A DNA stretch of 64,000 bases from an uncultured Christensenellaceae bacterium (lineage in GTDB: Bacteria; Bacillota; Clostridia; Christensenellales; Borkfalkiaceae), in the NCBI GenBank assembly GCA_910586825.1, contig CAJUJF010000002.1, positions 72,429 through 136,428 on the forward strand, in the 5' to 3' direction. Numbering within the stretch: the stretch's first letter is position 1; every line of letters begins with the position of its first letter. Both the position numbers and the translations under genes were made by a program. Of this stretch, positions 23,538-32,247 are shown one piece after another. The notes beneath the pieces are model-generated. The model was not told the DNA's origin and ran no database searches. It saw nothing but the letters and a program-made list of their open reading frames with translations.

Positions 23538-24758
23538 TCACGTCAATTTTTCCAAAATTCTCTTGCAGGCGATGCGGCAATGTTCGTAAGTCAGACCGCC
23601 TTGGAAATACGCGACGTACGGCTCGCGGATCGGCGCGTCGGCGGAAAGTTCGCTCGTCGCCCCGCCCACAAACGTGCCCGCGGCCATGATCACCTTACAA
23701 TCGTACCCAGGCATATCCCATGCTTCCGGACGGACGAACGAATCGACGGGGGAACATTCCTGCACCGAAACGATGAAATCGGTAAGCGATTTTTCGTCAG
23801 GAAACCGCACGGCACGCGTAATGTCCGCAAGCGGCGTTCCGATCTTCGGAAAATTCTCATAGCCGAGCGCTTCCATGCATTTCCCGATCAGAAGCCCGCC
23901 CTTTAACGCTTGCGCTACGACGTGCGGCGCGAGAAAGAAGCCCTGAAAATACGCCTGATACCCGTAAGCGTACGAACCCACCTCCGCGCCGACGGAAGGC
24001 GCCGTGAGACGGTTTTCGCACATCTCCGTATACTTTGCCTTGCCCGCGATATACCCGCCGGTGGGCGCAAGCCCTCCGCCGGGATTTTTGATGAGCGACC
24101 CCACGATCAGATCGGCGCCGACTTCAAGCGGCTCTTGCTTTTCCGCAAATTCCCCGTAACAGTTGTCTACAAAAATACAGCCTTGGAATCCACAGGCTCT
24201 TACCAACTTGCACATTTCCCCGATTTCGGCAACAGAAAAAGGGTCGCGCAATTCATATCCGCGCGAACGCTGGATATAGACCATTTTATATTCCGCACTG
24301 CTAAGCGCGGTCTTTACCGCGTCCGCGTCGATTTTTCCCGCTCCGTTTAACGCGACCGTTTCGAAAGAAATTCCGAAATCGCAAAGCGACCCGTTGCCTT
24401 TGCCCCAGACCACGCCGCGCAAAGTGTCGTAAGGCACTCCGGTAATACAAAGAACCCTGTCTTGCGGGCGCAAAATCCCGAACAGAGCAACCGTCAGCGC
24501 GTGCGTACCGCTGAGCAGTGCGGGCGACACGATCGCGCGTTCCGCCCCGAACGCGCGCGCATAAACTTTGGCGAGCGCTTCGCGCCCTTCGTCTCCGTAT
24601 CCGTAACCGTTCGTCTGCGCAAAATGTCGGACGGCAATCCGCTCCTCGCGAAAAGCGGCAAGCACCTTTTCGGTATTAAACTGCGCAATGCCGTCGATTT
24701 TTCGGAACTCTTCGACCAGCGCTTCTTCCGCATGCAATATCAACGTTTCAGCTTTCAT
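23538..24758 (-). CDS. methionine gamma-lyase family PLP protein (YnbB-like)
   Basis: This 406-residue PLP enzyme belongs to the family once called aluminium-resistance protein. Visible motifs are NGYGYGDEGREALAKVYA, SPALLSGTHALTVALFG, QRSRGYELRDPFSV, CIFVDNCYGEF and the PLP-lysine loop GSLIKNPGGGLAPTGGY. The family resembles gamma-lyases acting on sulfur amino acids, but its physiological substrate is not settled. The start overlaps the end of miaA by 11 nt, and the gene closes a repair/tRNA-modification operon, the usual neighbourhood of this family in Firmicutes. Confidence 0.9.
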   Translation of the reverse strand: MKAETLILHAEEALVEEFRKIDGIAQFNTEKVLAAFREERIAVRHFAQTNGYGYGDEGREALAKVYARAFGAERAIVSPALLSGTHALTVALFGILRPQDRVLCITGVPYDTLRGVVWGKGNGSLCDFGISFETVALNGAGKIDADAVKTALSSAEYKMVYIQRSRGYELRDPFSVAEIGEMCKLVRACGFQGCIFVDNCYGEFAEKQEPLEVGADLIVGSLIKNPGGGLAPTGGYIAGKAKYTEMCENRLTAPSVGAEVGSYAYGYQAYFQGFFLAPHVVAQALKGGLLIGKCMEALGYENFPKIGTPLADITRAVRFPDEKSLTDFIVSVQECSPVDSFVRPEAWDMPGYDCKVIMAAGTFVGGATSELSADAPIREPYVAYFQGGLTYEHCRIACKRILEKLT

Positions 24759-25656
24759 AAATATCTACAACCTCTTTTGCCGCCTTTTCGATCGGCTTCG
24801 GCTCTATAAAATGCAATTCGGGCAATTTTTTGAAAAACGTCAGCTGTCGCTTGGCATAATTACGGGTGTTTCTTGCAATTATGTCACGCATAATACTCTC
24901 TTGATTGCCGTTTTTTAAACATTCAACCACTTCTTTATACCCGATTCCTTGCATACATTGCGCATTTTCGGGGATTCCCGCCGCTAAAAGCCCTTTCACT
25001 TCGCTTACCAAACCGTGCAAAAGCATCCCGTCGATCCGTCGCCCGATCCTGTCGTACAAGATTTCGCGCGGATAATCGAACGCGAAAGCGGAATACGGAT
25101 ACCGCGGAATCGGCGCGTCGTGCTGCTCCGATTTTTTCCTGCCCGTCAGTTCGAATATTTCCAAAGCGCGTATCACCCGCTTAACGTCGTTCGGATGCAA
25201 TTTTTCTGCGGTTTCCGAATCGACTTCGCGCAGAAGCACGTGCAGATATTCCCGACCGCTCAGTTCTGCGATCTTTTCGTATTTCGTCCGGATCTCTTCG
25301 GAAGCCGCGGCGTTTCCGAACGAACTGCGAAAGAGCAAGGCGTTCATATAAAAACCCGTTCCTCCGCAAAGGACGGGCGTCTTTCCGCGGGAGAGAATAT
25401 CTTCCAAAATCGGCAACGCAAGGCGTTCGAAATCGCTGACGGAAAAACGCTCGCGCGGATCGGCAACGTCGATTAAATAATGCGGGATCCCGCGCCGCTC
25501 TTCCGCCGTTGGCTTTGCCGTGCCCACGTTCAGCCTGCGGTACACGAGCAACGCGTCGCAAGAAATAATCTCTCCGTCCACTCTTTTCGCGCACTCTACC
25601 GCCAAGGCGGTTTTTCCGCTCGCGGTCGCGCCGCAAATTACGAGAAGCTTCTTCAT
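24748..25656 (-). CDS. miaA: tRNA dimethylallyltransferase
   Basis: MiaA transfers a dimethylallyl group to N6 of A37 in tRNAs reading UNN codons, providing the substrate for MiaB, which is encoded three genes upstream. The 302-residue protein has the P-loop CGATASGKTALAVE (about 8-21), DALLVYRRLNVGTAKPT, HYLIDVADP and VLCGGTGFYMNALLF. It overlaps mutL by 4 nt. Identification is firm. Confidence 0.97.
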   Translation of the reverse strand: MKKLLVICGATASGKTALAVECAKRVDGEIISCDALLVYRRLNVGTAKPTAEERRGIPHYLIDVADPRERFSVSDFERLALPILEDILSRGKTPVLCGGTGFYMNALLFRSSFGNAAASEEIRTKYEKIAELSGREYLHVLLREVDSETAEKLHPNDVKRVIRALEIFELTGRKKSEQHDAPIPRYPYSAFAFDYPREILYDRIGRRIDGMLLHGLVSEVKGLLAAGIPENAQCMQGIGYKEVVECLKNGNQESIMRDIIARNTRNYAKRQLTFFKKLPELHFIEPKPIEKAAKEVVDIYES

Positions 25657-27539
25657 ACGATCCGTTTAAAGAGTTTTTCGATTTCGCTCTTCTTCATCTT
25701 CACAACCGCAGGTCTGCCGTGCGGACAGCGAAGTCCCATGTCCCCTTCCGTCGCCTCGATCAGGGCGCGAACCTCCGCGTCGCCAAGCTTTTCGCCGCCC
25801 TTTACCGCCGCTTTACACGCCGCAGTCGCCAAACGGTCTTTGATCAGATCGCTCAGCTTGATTGCGCGAAGATTCTCCATGGAAGCCAACACTTCCCCAA
25901 AAAACTCTTTCAAATCGATATTTTGCAAATCGACCGGCACTGCGGAAATCTTTACGCTCGTACCGCCGAAATCTTCGATCTCGAATCCGAGTTCCCGCAA
26001 CGCCGTAAAATTCTTTTCCAAAAACGCAAATTCCTGCGCGTTTACCGTCTGCACGTACGGAACGAGCATCGGCTGGGCGATCACCGTGCGATGATCGCAC
26101 TTTTCCTTTAACCGATCGTATATCAACCGTTCATGCGCGGCATGCTGATCGATCAGATAAGCGCAGTCGTCGATTTCGTAGATGAGATAGGTGCGGAACA
26201 GTTCTCCTTTAAAGATCAGATTGCGCGGCTCGATCCGCTCCTGTACCCCTTTCACAGACTTTTCCGCCTGCTCTCGCTCGCGCAGGAAACGCTGATTTTC
26301 GGCAAACACGTCCTCTTTTTTCTCCTCCGGAATGGGAGCGCGGACTTCAAGCCGCGTCGGTTGCGGATCAAAAAACCGCGGTTCGGGACTTTTTCCGCCT
26401 ACCGGAGAGACGTCGAACGCCAATTCCCGTTTCGCTTGCGCGTACGTCATTTCCGGAGCCTGTTTTTTCTCGACCGTCGGCAGCGCCTGCGGCTTCGACA
26501 AAGGTTGTTCGGGCGCGGGTTTTCTCTCCGGTTTTTCCGCAAGATATTCCAACGCGCGGGAATTGCCGTCGAGAACCGCCGAAACGACCGAATATACGCA
26601 CCCGTAAACGATCTGATTGTCCGCAAAGCGGACGTCGGCTTTCGTCGGGTGCACGTTCACGTCCACCGCCTCCGGCGGAATCTCCAAAAACAGTACGTAA
26701 AACGGGTATTGTCTTTTCATGAGATACGCACCGTACGCATTCGTCACCGCCGCGCCGACCGTTTGATTGACCACGTACCGCCCGTTCACAAACAAGTTCT
26801 GATAACTGCGGTTCGGCTTCGAAAAATTCTGATTCCCGATAAATCCGGAAATCGCAATGCCGTGTTTTTCCGCGTGCAATTCATAACAGTTGCCGAGGAT
26901 CTCATTCCCGTAAACGACGGCAAGCGCGCTTTTCAGCCCGTCTCCGAACGAGCGGTATTTTACTTTTCCGTTCGCCGTGTAAGTAAACGCAATATCGGGA
27001 CGGGAGAGCAAAAAGCGCGCCATCATATTCGTCACGTCCGCCTCTTCCTGCCCGTCCGCCTTTAAGAATTTTAACCTTGCGGGCGTATTGAAAAACAAGT
27101 CTTCGACCGATACGACCGTACCGTTCGCGCTTGCGTCCGCATTCACGTCGCCGAGGACTCCCCCCGTGCAAACGAGAGAATACGCCTCCCCGTCGACGGT
27201 TTTCGAAAGAATTTTCATGCGGGAAACGGCGGCGATAGAAGCGATCGCCTCGCCGCGGAAGCCGAGCGTGGAAACCGTAAACAAATCTTCCGCGCTTTTG
27301 AGTTTGCTCGTCGCATGCGCGGAATAAGCATTTTTCAAATCGTCTTTGGCGATTCCGCTCCCGTTGTCGCTGACGCGAACAAGCTTTTTACCGCCCGCTT
27401 CAACCTCCACCGCGATTTCCGTCGCCCCCGCGTCGATCGCGTTTTCCACCAACTCTTTTACGACGGAATACGGACGGTCCACCACTTCGCCCGCCGCAAT
27501 TTTATTGTAGATATCCGCGGTCAGAAGATTGATCTTCAT
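25653..27539 (-). CDS. mutL: DNA mismatch repair endonuclease MutL
   Basis: MutL couples MutS mismatch recognition to strand nicking. ATG 27539 is chosen because it overlaps the mutS stop (ATGA) and has AAGGAG 8 nt upstream; product 628 residues. The GHKL ATPase domain shows NAIDAGATEI, DNGSGI and TLGFRGEAIASI. The C-terminal endonuclease site reads DQHAAHERLIYD, where the family consensus DQHA-x2-E-x4-E ends in Glu; Asp replaces it. The ACKAAVKGG and CPHGRP metal motifs are present. This matches MutL of bacteria without MutH. Confidence 0.96.
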   Translation of the reverse strand: MKINLLTADIYNKIAAGEVVDRPYSVVKELVENAIDAGATEIAVEVEAGGKKLVRVSDNGSGIAKDDLKNAYSAHATSKLKSAEDLFTVSTLGFRGEAIASIAAVSRMKILSKTVDGEAYSLVCTGGVLGDVNADASANGTVVSVEDLFFNTPARLKFLKADGQEEADVTNMMARFLLSRPDIAFTYTANGKVKYRSFGDGLKSALAVVYGNEILGNCYELHAEKHGIAISGFIGNQNFSKPNRSYQNLFVNGRYVVNQTVGAAVTNAYGAYLMKRQYPFYVLFLEIPPEAVDVNVHPTKADVRFADNQIVYGCVYSVVSAVLDGNSRALEYLAEKPERKPAPEQPLSKPQALPTVEKKQAPEMTYAQAKRELAFDVSPVGGKSPEPRFFDPQPTRLEVRAPIPEEKKEDVFAENQRFLREREQAEKSVKGVQERIEPRNLIFKGELFRTYLIYEIDDCAYLIDQHAAHERLIYDRLKEKCDHRTVIAQPMLVPYVQTVNAQEFAFLEKNFTALRELGFEIEDFGGTSVKISAVPVDLQNIDLKEFFGEVLASMENLRAIKLSDLIKDRLATAACKAAVKGGEKLGDAEVRALIEATEGDMGLRCPHGRPAVVKMKKSEIEKLFKRIV

Positions 27540-30106
27540 TTCAGTTTCTCCTTCCATTCCGAAAGCAACGCCAGCGCCTGCAACGGCGTGAGCGCGTTTA
27601 CGTCAATGCCTTTCAACTCTTCCGCAATTCCCGCGTCCGCGTCGGACATTAAGGGTTCGTCCATAATCTCTTCCTCACCCGGAACCGCGCGGCGGGACAG
27701 ATCGTTCTTTTCCAGCGATTTCAGGATCACCTTCGCGCGGGAAGTCACTTCATCCGGAACGCCGGCAAGCGCCGCGACCTCCACGCCGAAACTGCGCGAA
27801 GCGCCGCCGCGCACGATCTTCCGCAAAAACACGATGTTGCCGCCGATCTCCCGCACGTTGATCTTGTAATTCTTGACCCCTTCGAGTTTTCCTTCCAATT
27901 CGGTAAGCTCATGATAATGGGTTGCAAACAAAGTTTTCGCGCGGATACTGCGCGTTAAGTGTTCGATTACGGACCAGGCAATGGAAAGCCCGTCAAACGT
28001 GCTTGTCCCGCGCCCGACCTCGTCGAGAATCAGAAGACTGCGATCCGTCGCGTTGCGCAAAATATTGGCGACTTCCGTCATTTCCACCATAAAGGTACTA
28101 CGGTCGAGAATCAAATTGTCGCTCGCGCCGATCCGCGTAAAAATGCGGTCGCACAGCGGGATCCGCGCGCGCTTTGCCGGCACGAAACTCCCGACCTGCG
28201 CCATGAATACGGTGAGCGCGATTTGCCTTAAATAGGTGCTTTTGCCCGCCATGTTCGGTCCCGTAATGATCATCGTGCGGTTGTCCCCGCCGTCGAGATT
28301 GCAATCGTTCGGCACGAACCGATTTTTCGAAATCGCTTCCACGACGGGGTGCCTTCCCTCTTCGATTTCGAGCGCGCCCTCCGTCGCGATTTCCGGACGG
28401 CAATATTTATTCTCTTTGGCGACGACCGCAAGCGACACGATACAGTCGAGCATGGCGACTGCGCCCGCGATCTTTTGGAACAAAGGAATATTTCGGGACA
28501 GGATTTCCAGCAACTCATTGAAAAGGTGTTCTTCAAGTCGCGTCGAAGCGTCTTCGCTGCCGAGGATCTTTTGTTCGAGTTCGCGGAGTTCTTCCGTCGT
28601 AAACCGCTCGCCGCCCGCCAACGTCTGACGGCGGATGTAGGAATACGGCACTTTATCGAGAAAGGATTTGCTGATTTCGATATAATATCCGAACACGCGG
28701 TTATAGCCGATTTTTAACGTACGGATCCCCGTACGTTCACGTTCGCGCGCCTCCAATTCGGCAACCAGCGTTTTGCCGCCGTTTTTCACGTCGCGCAACT
28801 CATCGAGCTGTTTGTTATAGCCGTGTTTGATATAACCGCCCTCTTTGCGGGTGAGCGCGTCGGGAGAAATCGCCGCGTCGAGCAACGCGCAGATTTCTTT
28901 GGTATCGATGAGATCCGCCTCTGCTTCCTTCAACAGCGCGGAAGAAAAGCCCGCAAGCTGAAACCGCAGAGAAGGCACGACCGCAAGCGACGACGACAGC
29001 GCCAGACAGTCGCGCGGCTGCAAGTTTCCGTTTGAGATCCTGCCCGTAAGCCGTTCGATATCCCGCACGCCGCACAGCATATCCGAAAGCCCCATGCGCA
29101 CGACGGTGGAATCGAAAAGTTCCTGCACAGCGTCGAGCCGTTTTTCGATTTCTTCGCGGTCCGCAAGCGGCGACGCAAGCATGGAAGCCAATTTTCGCGC
29201 CCCCATCCCCGTCTTCGTTTTATCGAGAAGCCAAAGAAGCGAACCGTATTTTTTCCCTTCGGCATTGTTCACAAGCACTTCGAGATTGCGGATCGCAACC
29301 GCGTCGAGTCTCATATTTCTTTTTCCGTCGGAAAAACGCAGCGCGTTGATATTCTTCAACGCGTGCTTTTGCGTATCCCGCAGATACTCGATCAGCGCGC
29401 CCGAAGCGATCGCGGCATACGGGTGCGATTCAAGACCGAGCGCCTGCATCGAAGCAACGGAAAACTGTTCTTTGAGATTCTTTTCCGCCTGCGCACGCTG
29501 AAACGCCCAGGGCAGATAACAGGAAAACGCGGGAAACGATCTGTCTTTTTCCACGCGGTCCTTTACGGAAAAGAGCAACGCTTCGTTGCAAATGATCTCC
29601 GCGACGGAAAGACTTGCAAGCGCCGACAAAAGCCGCTCCGCATCTTCGTCTTCCCGTGCAAAGAACTCGCCCGTCGTGATATCCGTCCACGCCAACGCAT
29701 ATTTCTCGCCCTCCGAAAAGGCGCATGCGATATAATTGTTCTTCTTTTCGTCAAGCAGACTCTCTTCGGTGACCGTACCTGCCGACACGACGCGGATCAC
29801 GTCACGTTCCACAATACCTTTCCCCGCTTTGGGGTCGGTCAGCTGTTCGCAGATCGCAACCCGTTCTCCGAGCGCAACGAGTTTTGCGATATAATTATCC
29901 GCCGCATGAAAAGGGATCCCGCACATCGGCGCGCGCTCTTCCAGACCGCAATCCCTGCCCGTAAGCGTCAGATCCAGCAACTGCGACGCATGAACCGCAT
30001 CGTCGAAAAACATCTCGTAAAAATCCCCGAGGCGGTAAAAAACGATACAGTCTTTGTACTTTTCCTTCACGGAAAGGTAATGTTCCATCATCGGTGAAAG
30101 CGCCAT
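27536..30106 (-). CDS. mutS: DNA mismatch recognition ATPase MutS
   Basis: The 856-residue MutS1 detects mismatches. The N-terminal mismatch-reading motif appears as FYRLGDFYEMFFDDA, with the wedge Phe about residue 23-29. The ATPase has Walker A GPNMAGKSTYLRQ, Walker B LLILDEVGRGTSTFDG and the C-terminal FATHYHELTELE. The protein ends with the short MutS dimerisation helix (LTPLQALALLSEWKEKLK). It overlaps mutL by 4 nt and follows miaB by 2 nt, so it is mid-operon. Confidence 0.98.
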   Translation of the reverse strand: MALSPMMEHYLSVKEKYKDCIVFYRLGDFYEMFFDDAVHASQLLDLTLTGRDCGLEERAPMCGIPFHAADNYIAKLVALGERVAICEQLTDPKAGKGIVERDVIRVVSAGTVTEESLLDEKKNNYIACAFSEGEKYALAWTDITTGEFFAREDEDAERLLSALASLSVAEIICNEALLFSVKDRVEKDRSFPAFSCYLPWAFQRAQAEKNLKEQFSVASMQALGLESHPYAAIASGALIEYLRDTQKHALKNINALRFSDGKRNMRLDAVAIRNLEVLVNNAEGKKYGSLLWLLDKTKTGMGARKLASMLASPLADREEIEKRLDAVQELFDSTVVRMGLSDMLCGVRDIERLTGRISNGNLQPRDCLALSSSLAVVPSLRFQLAGFSSALLKEAEADLIDTKEICALLDAAISPDALTRKEGGYIKHGYNKQLDELRDVKNGGKTLVAELEARERERTGIRTLKIGYNRVFGYYIEISKSFLDKVPYSYIRRQTLAGGERFTTEELRELEQKILGSEDASTRLEEHLFNELLEILSRNIPLFQKIAGAVAMLDCIVSLAVVAKENKYCRPEIATEGALEIEEGRHPVVEAISKNRFVPNDCNLDGGDNRTMIITGPNMAGKSTYLRQIALTVFMAQVGSFVPAKRARIPLCDRIFTRIGASDNLILDRSTFMVEMTEVANILRNATDRSLLILDEVGRGTSTFDGLSIAWSVIEHLTRSIRAKTLFATHYHELTELEGKLEGVKNYKINVREIGGNIVFLRKIVRGGASRSFGVEVAALAGVPDEVTSRAKVILKSLEKNDLSRRAVPGEEEIMDEPLMSDADAGIAEELKGIDVNALTPLQALALLSEWKEKLK

Positions 30107-30108
30107 TG

Positions 30109-31422
30109 TTAAACCTCTTTTGTGATTGCAATCCCGTACAGGGAAATCCCGTTGGCACGGTCGACTTTAAGCGTCACGAATTTTCCGAGCGGATCTTTTT
30201 CGCTCGCAAAATACCCCATTCTGCCAAACTCGTCCCGTCCGAGGTATAATCCCTTTTTTTCGTCGTAATCCTCGCAAAGTATTTCGATCTCTTTTCCGAC
30301 GTAACCCGCGCTTTTTTTGCGCGTCTGCTCGTTCACGAGCGCGATCAACCGCGTGATCCGATTCTTTGAAACTTCATCCGGAATACGCCCTTCCATCTCC
30401 GCGGCTTTCGTCCCCGTACGCGGAGAATAGATAAACGTAAACGCCGAAGCAAAATCCGCTTCGCGCACAAGCGAAAGCGTTTCCTCGAACTCCTCTTCCG
30501 TCTCCGTGGGAAATCCCACGATCAAGTCGGTCGTAAGTTCGCAATCGGGAATCTCCCGCCTGAGCAAAGCGACGTTTTCGAGATATTTCTCTCTGGTATA
30601 ACGGCGGTTCATCGCGACAAGGATTCGGTTTGAGCCGGACTGCGCGGGCAAGTGCAGCAATTTGCAGATTTTTTTATGCTTTTTCATGACCGCAACGAGC
30701 TCCGGCGAAAAATCTTTCGGGTGCGAAGTCATGAACCGAACGCGGAAATCCCCTTCGACGGAAGCAACCGCATCGAGCAGTTCCGGAAACGCGACGTCTC
30801 CGTCCCGATAGGAATTTACGTTTTGACCGAGAAGCGTTATTTCGCGGTAGCCCTCTTTTACCAGAGACCGCACTTCCGCAAGCACGTCTTCCTTTTTTCT
30901 GGAACGCTCTCGCCCGCGCACGTAAGGCACGATGCAATAGGTGCAAAAATTGTTGCAGCCGTAAATGATATTGACCCAAGCGTTCGGAAAACTCGTCCGT
31001 ACGGGTTCAACGCCGTCTTCCGTCTCCTTCCGCTCTTCCGGAACGGAAATCAGTGCTTTCTTCTGCGCCTTCTTCCGTTCGATCAAAGAACCGAGTTCTC
31101 CAAGATTATGCGTGCCGAACATAACGTCGATAAACGGAAACTTTTCCTTTAACAACGCGGCTTTCCCCGCTTCCTGCGCCATACAACCGCCCACAGCTAT
31201 AACAAGCCCGCGCTTGTTTCGTTTTAATTTTTTTAACGCGCCGATGTTCCCGAACGCGTGATTTTCGGCATTTTCGCGAATACAGCAGGTGTTGAATACA
31301 ATGACGTCCGCTTCTTCGATAGAAGACTCTTCCGTATACCCCGACTGCCGCAGAATCCCCGCGATTTTTTCCGATTCGTGTACGTTCATCTGACACCCGT
31401 ACGTTACGATATGGTATTTCAT
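30109..31422 (-). CDS. miaB: tRNA-2-methylthio-N6-dimethylallyladenosine synthase
   Basis: This radical SAM methylthiotransferase finishes the ms2i6A37 modification begun by MiaA. The 437-residue protein has the N-terminal UPF0004 domain with its cysteines (TYGCQMNVHESE, FNTCCIRENAE, VGGCMAQE), the radical SAM cluster motif CNNFCTYCIVPYVRG (Cys-x3-Cys-x2-Cys) and a C-terminal TRAM domain (about 370-437). It lies 7 nt after sir2. MtaB-type relatives are an alternative, but N-terminal motif and context support MiaB. Confidence 0.96.
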   Translation of the reverse strand: MKYHIVTYGCQMNVHESEKIAGILRQSGYTEESSIEEADVIVFNTCCIRENAENHAFGNIGALKKLKRNKRGLVIAVGGCMAQEAGKAALLKEKFPFIDVMFGTHNLGELGSLIERKKAQKKALISVPEERKETEDGVEPVRTSFPNAWVNIIYGCNNFCTYCIVPYVRGRERSRKKEDVLAEVRSLVKEGYREITLLGQNVNSYRDGDVAFPELLDAVASVEGDFRVRFMTSHPKDFSPELVAVMKKHKKICKLLHLPAQSGSNRILVAMNRRYTREKYLENVALLRREIPDCELTTDLIVGFPTETEEEFEETLSLVREADFASAFTFIYSPRTGTKAAEMEGRIPDEVSKNRITRLIALVNEQTRKKSAGYVGKEIEILCEDYDEKKGLYLGRDEFGRMGYFASEKDPLGKFVTLKVDRANGISLYGIAITKEV

Positions 31423-31429
31423 AGTCGTC

Positions 31430-32131
31430 TCACAATTCGGAGAATACTTCTCCGAGATTTTTATGGATCACGAGTTCGCATTCGCCGTCGTACGCCGTTT
31501 TGTCCCGATTGATCAAAACAAGATGCTCCCCGCGGAAATAACGGACGAATCCCGCCGCAGGATATACGGTGAGCGATGTCCCCGCAACGATCAGAAGGTC
31601 CGCCTGCGCCAACGCGGCGAGCGCGCCTTCCACCGTCTTTTCATCAAGCGGCTCTCCGTACAAAACGACGTCGGGCTTGATCAAGCCGCCGCAATCGCAG
31701 TGCGGCACTCCTTCCGCGCGAACGATCGCTTGGGCGGAAAACTTTTTGCCGCAACGCAAACAGGTGTTGCGGTGAATACTGCCGTGCAATTCATACACCC
31801 GTCTGCTGCCCGCTTTCTGATGCAATCCGTCGATATTCTGCGTCACGACGGCAAGCAACTTTCCCTCCCGTTCCCACTCCGCTAGTTTGCGATGAACCGG
31901 ATTCGGCTGCGCGGCAAGCGGCAACATTTTATCGCGGTAAAAACGGTAAAATTCCGCCGTATGCGCCTGAAAATAACCCGCGCTCAAAACGGTTTCCGGC
32001 GAAACCCCGTAACGCGTGCGGTACAGCCCGTCCTCCGAACGAAAGTCGGGGATCCCGCTTTCCGTCGAAACGCCAGCGCCGCCGAAAAACACGATCCGTT
32101 TTCCGCCGCTTACGATTTCTTTCAGCGTCAT
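31430..32131 (-). CDS. NAD-dependent protein deacylase (sirtuin)
   Basis: The 233-residue Sir2-family enzyme removes acyl groups from lysines using NAD. ATG 32131 is chosen for GGGAGG upstream; a longer frame of 17 residues has no site. Visible motifs are the NAD loop FFGGAGVSTESGIPDFRS, TQNIDGLHQKAG with the catalytic His in ELHGSIHRN, the zinc cysteines CLRC and HCDCGG, and GTSLTVYPAAGFV. It is the first gene of the operon that continues into miaB and mutSL. Confidence 0.94.
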   Translation of the reverse strand: MTLKEIVSGGKRIVFFGGAGVSTESGIPDFRSEDGLYRTRYGVSPETVLSAGYFQAHTAEFYRFYRDKMLPLAAQPNPVHRKLAEWEREGKLLAVVTQNIDGLHQKAGSRRVYELHGSIHRNTCLRCGKKFSAQAIVRAEGVPHCDCGGLIKPDVVLYGEPLDEKTVEGALAALAQADLLIVAGTSLTVYPAAGFVRYFRGEHLVLINRDKTAYDGECELVIHKNLGEVFSEL

Positions 32132-32172
32132 GCCGCCCTCCCGATCTTTACGCATGATACTCGTACTTTTGT

Positions 32173-32201
32173 ATTGTAACACAAAATTCGTTTTTTTTCA
32201 A
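32173..32201 (-). promoter_or_regulatory. promoter of the sir2-miaB-mutS-mutL-miaA operon
   Basis: On the minus strand TTGAAA (32196-32201) and TACAAT (32173-32178) are separated by 17 nt, in the divergent region with the PBP gene. Confidence 0.75.
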
Positions 32202-32247
32202 CCGTAAGACCCGAAATTTTTTCGATAAATTACGAATACTGCTAATA

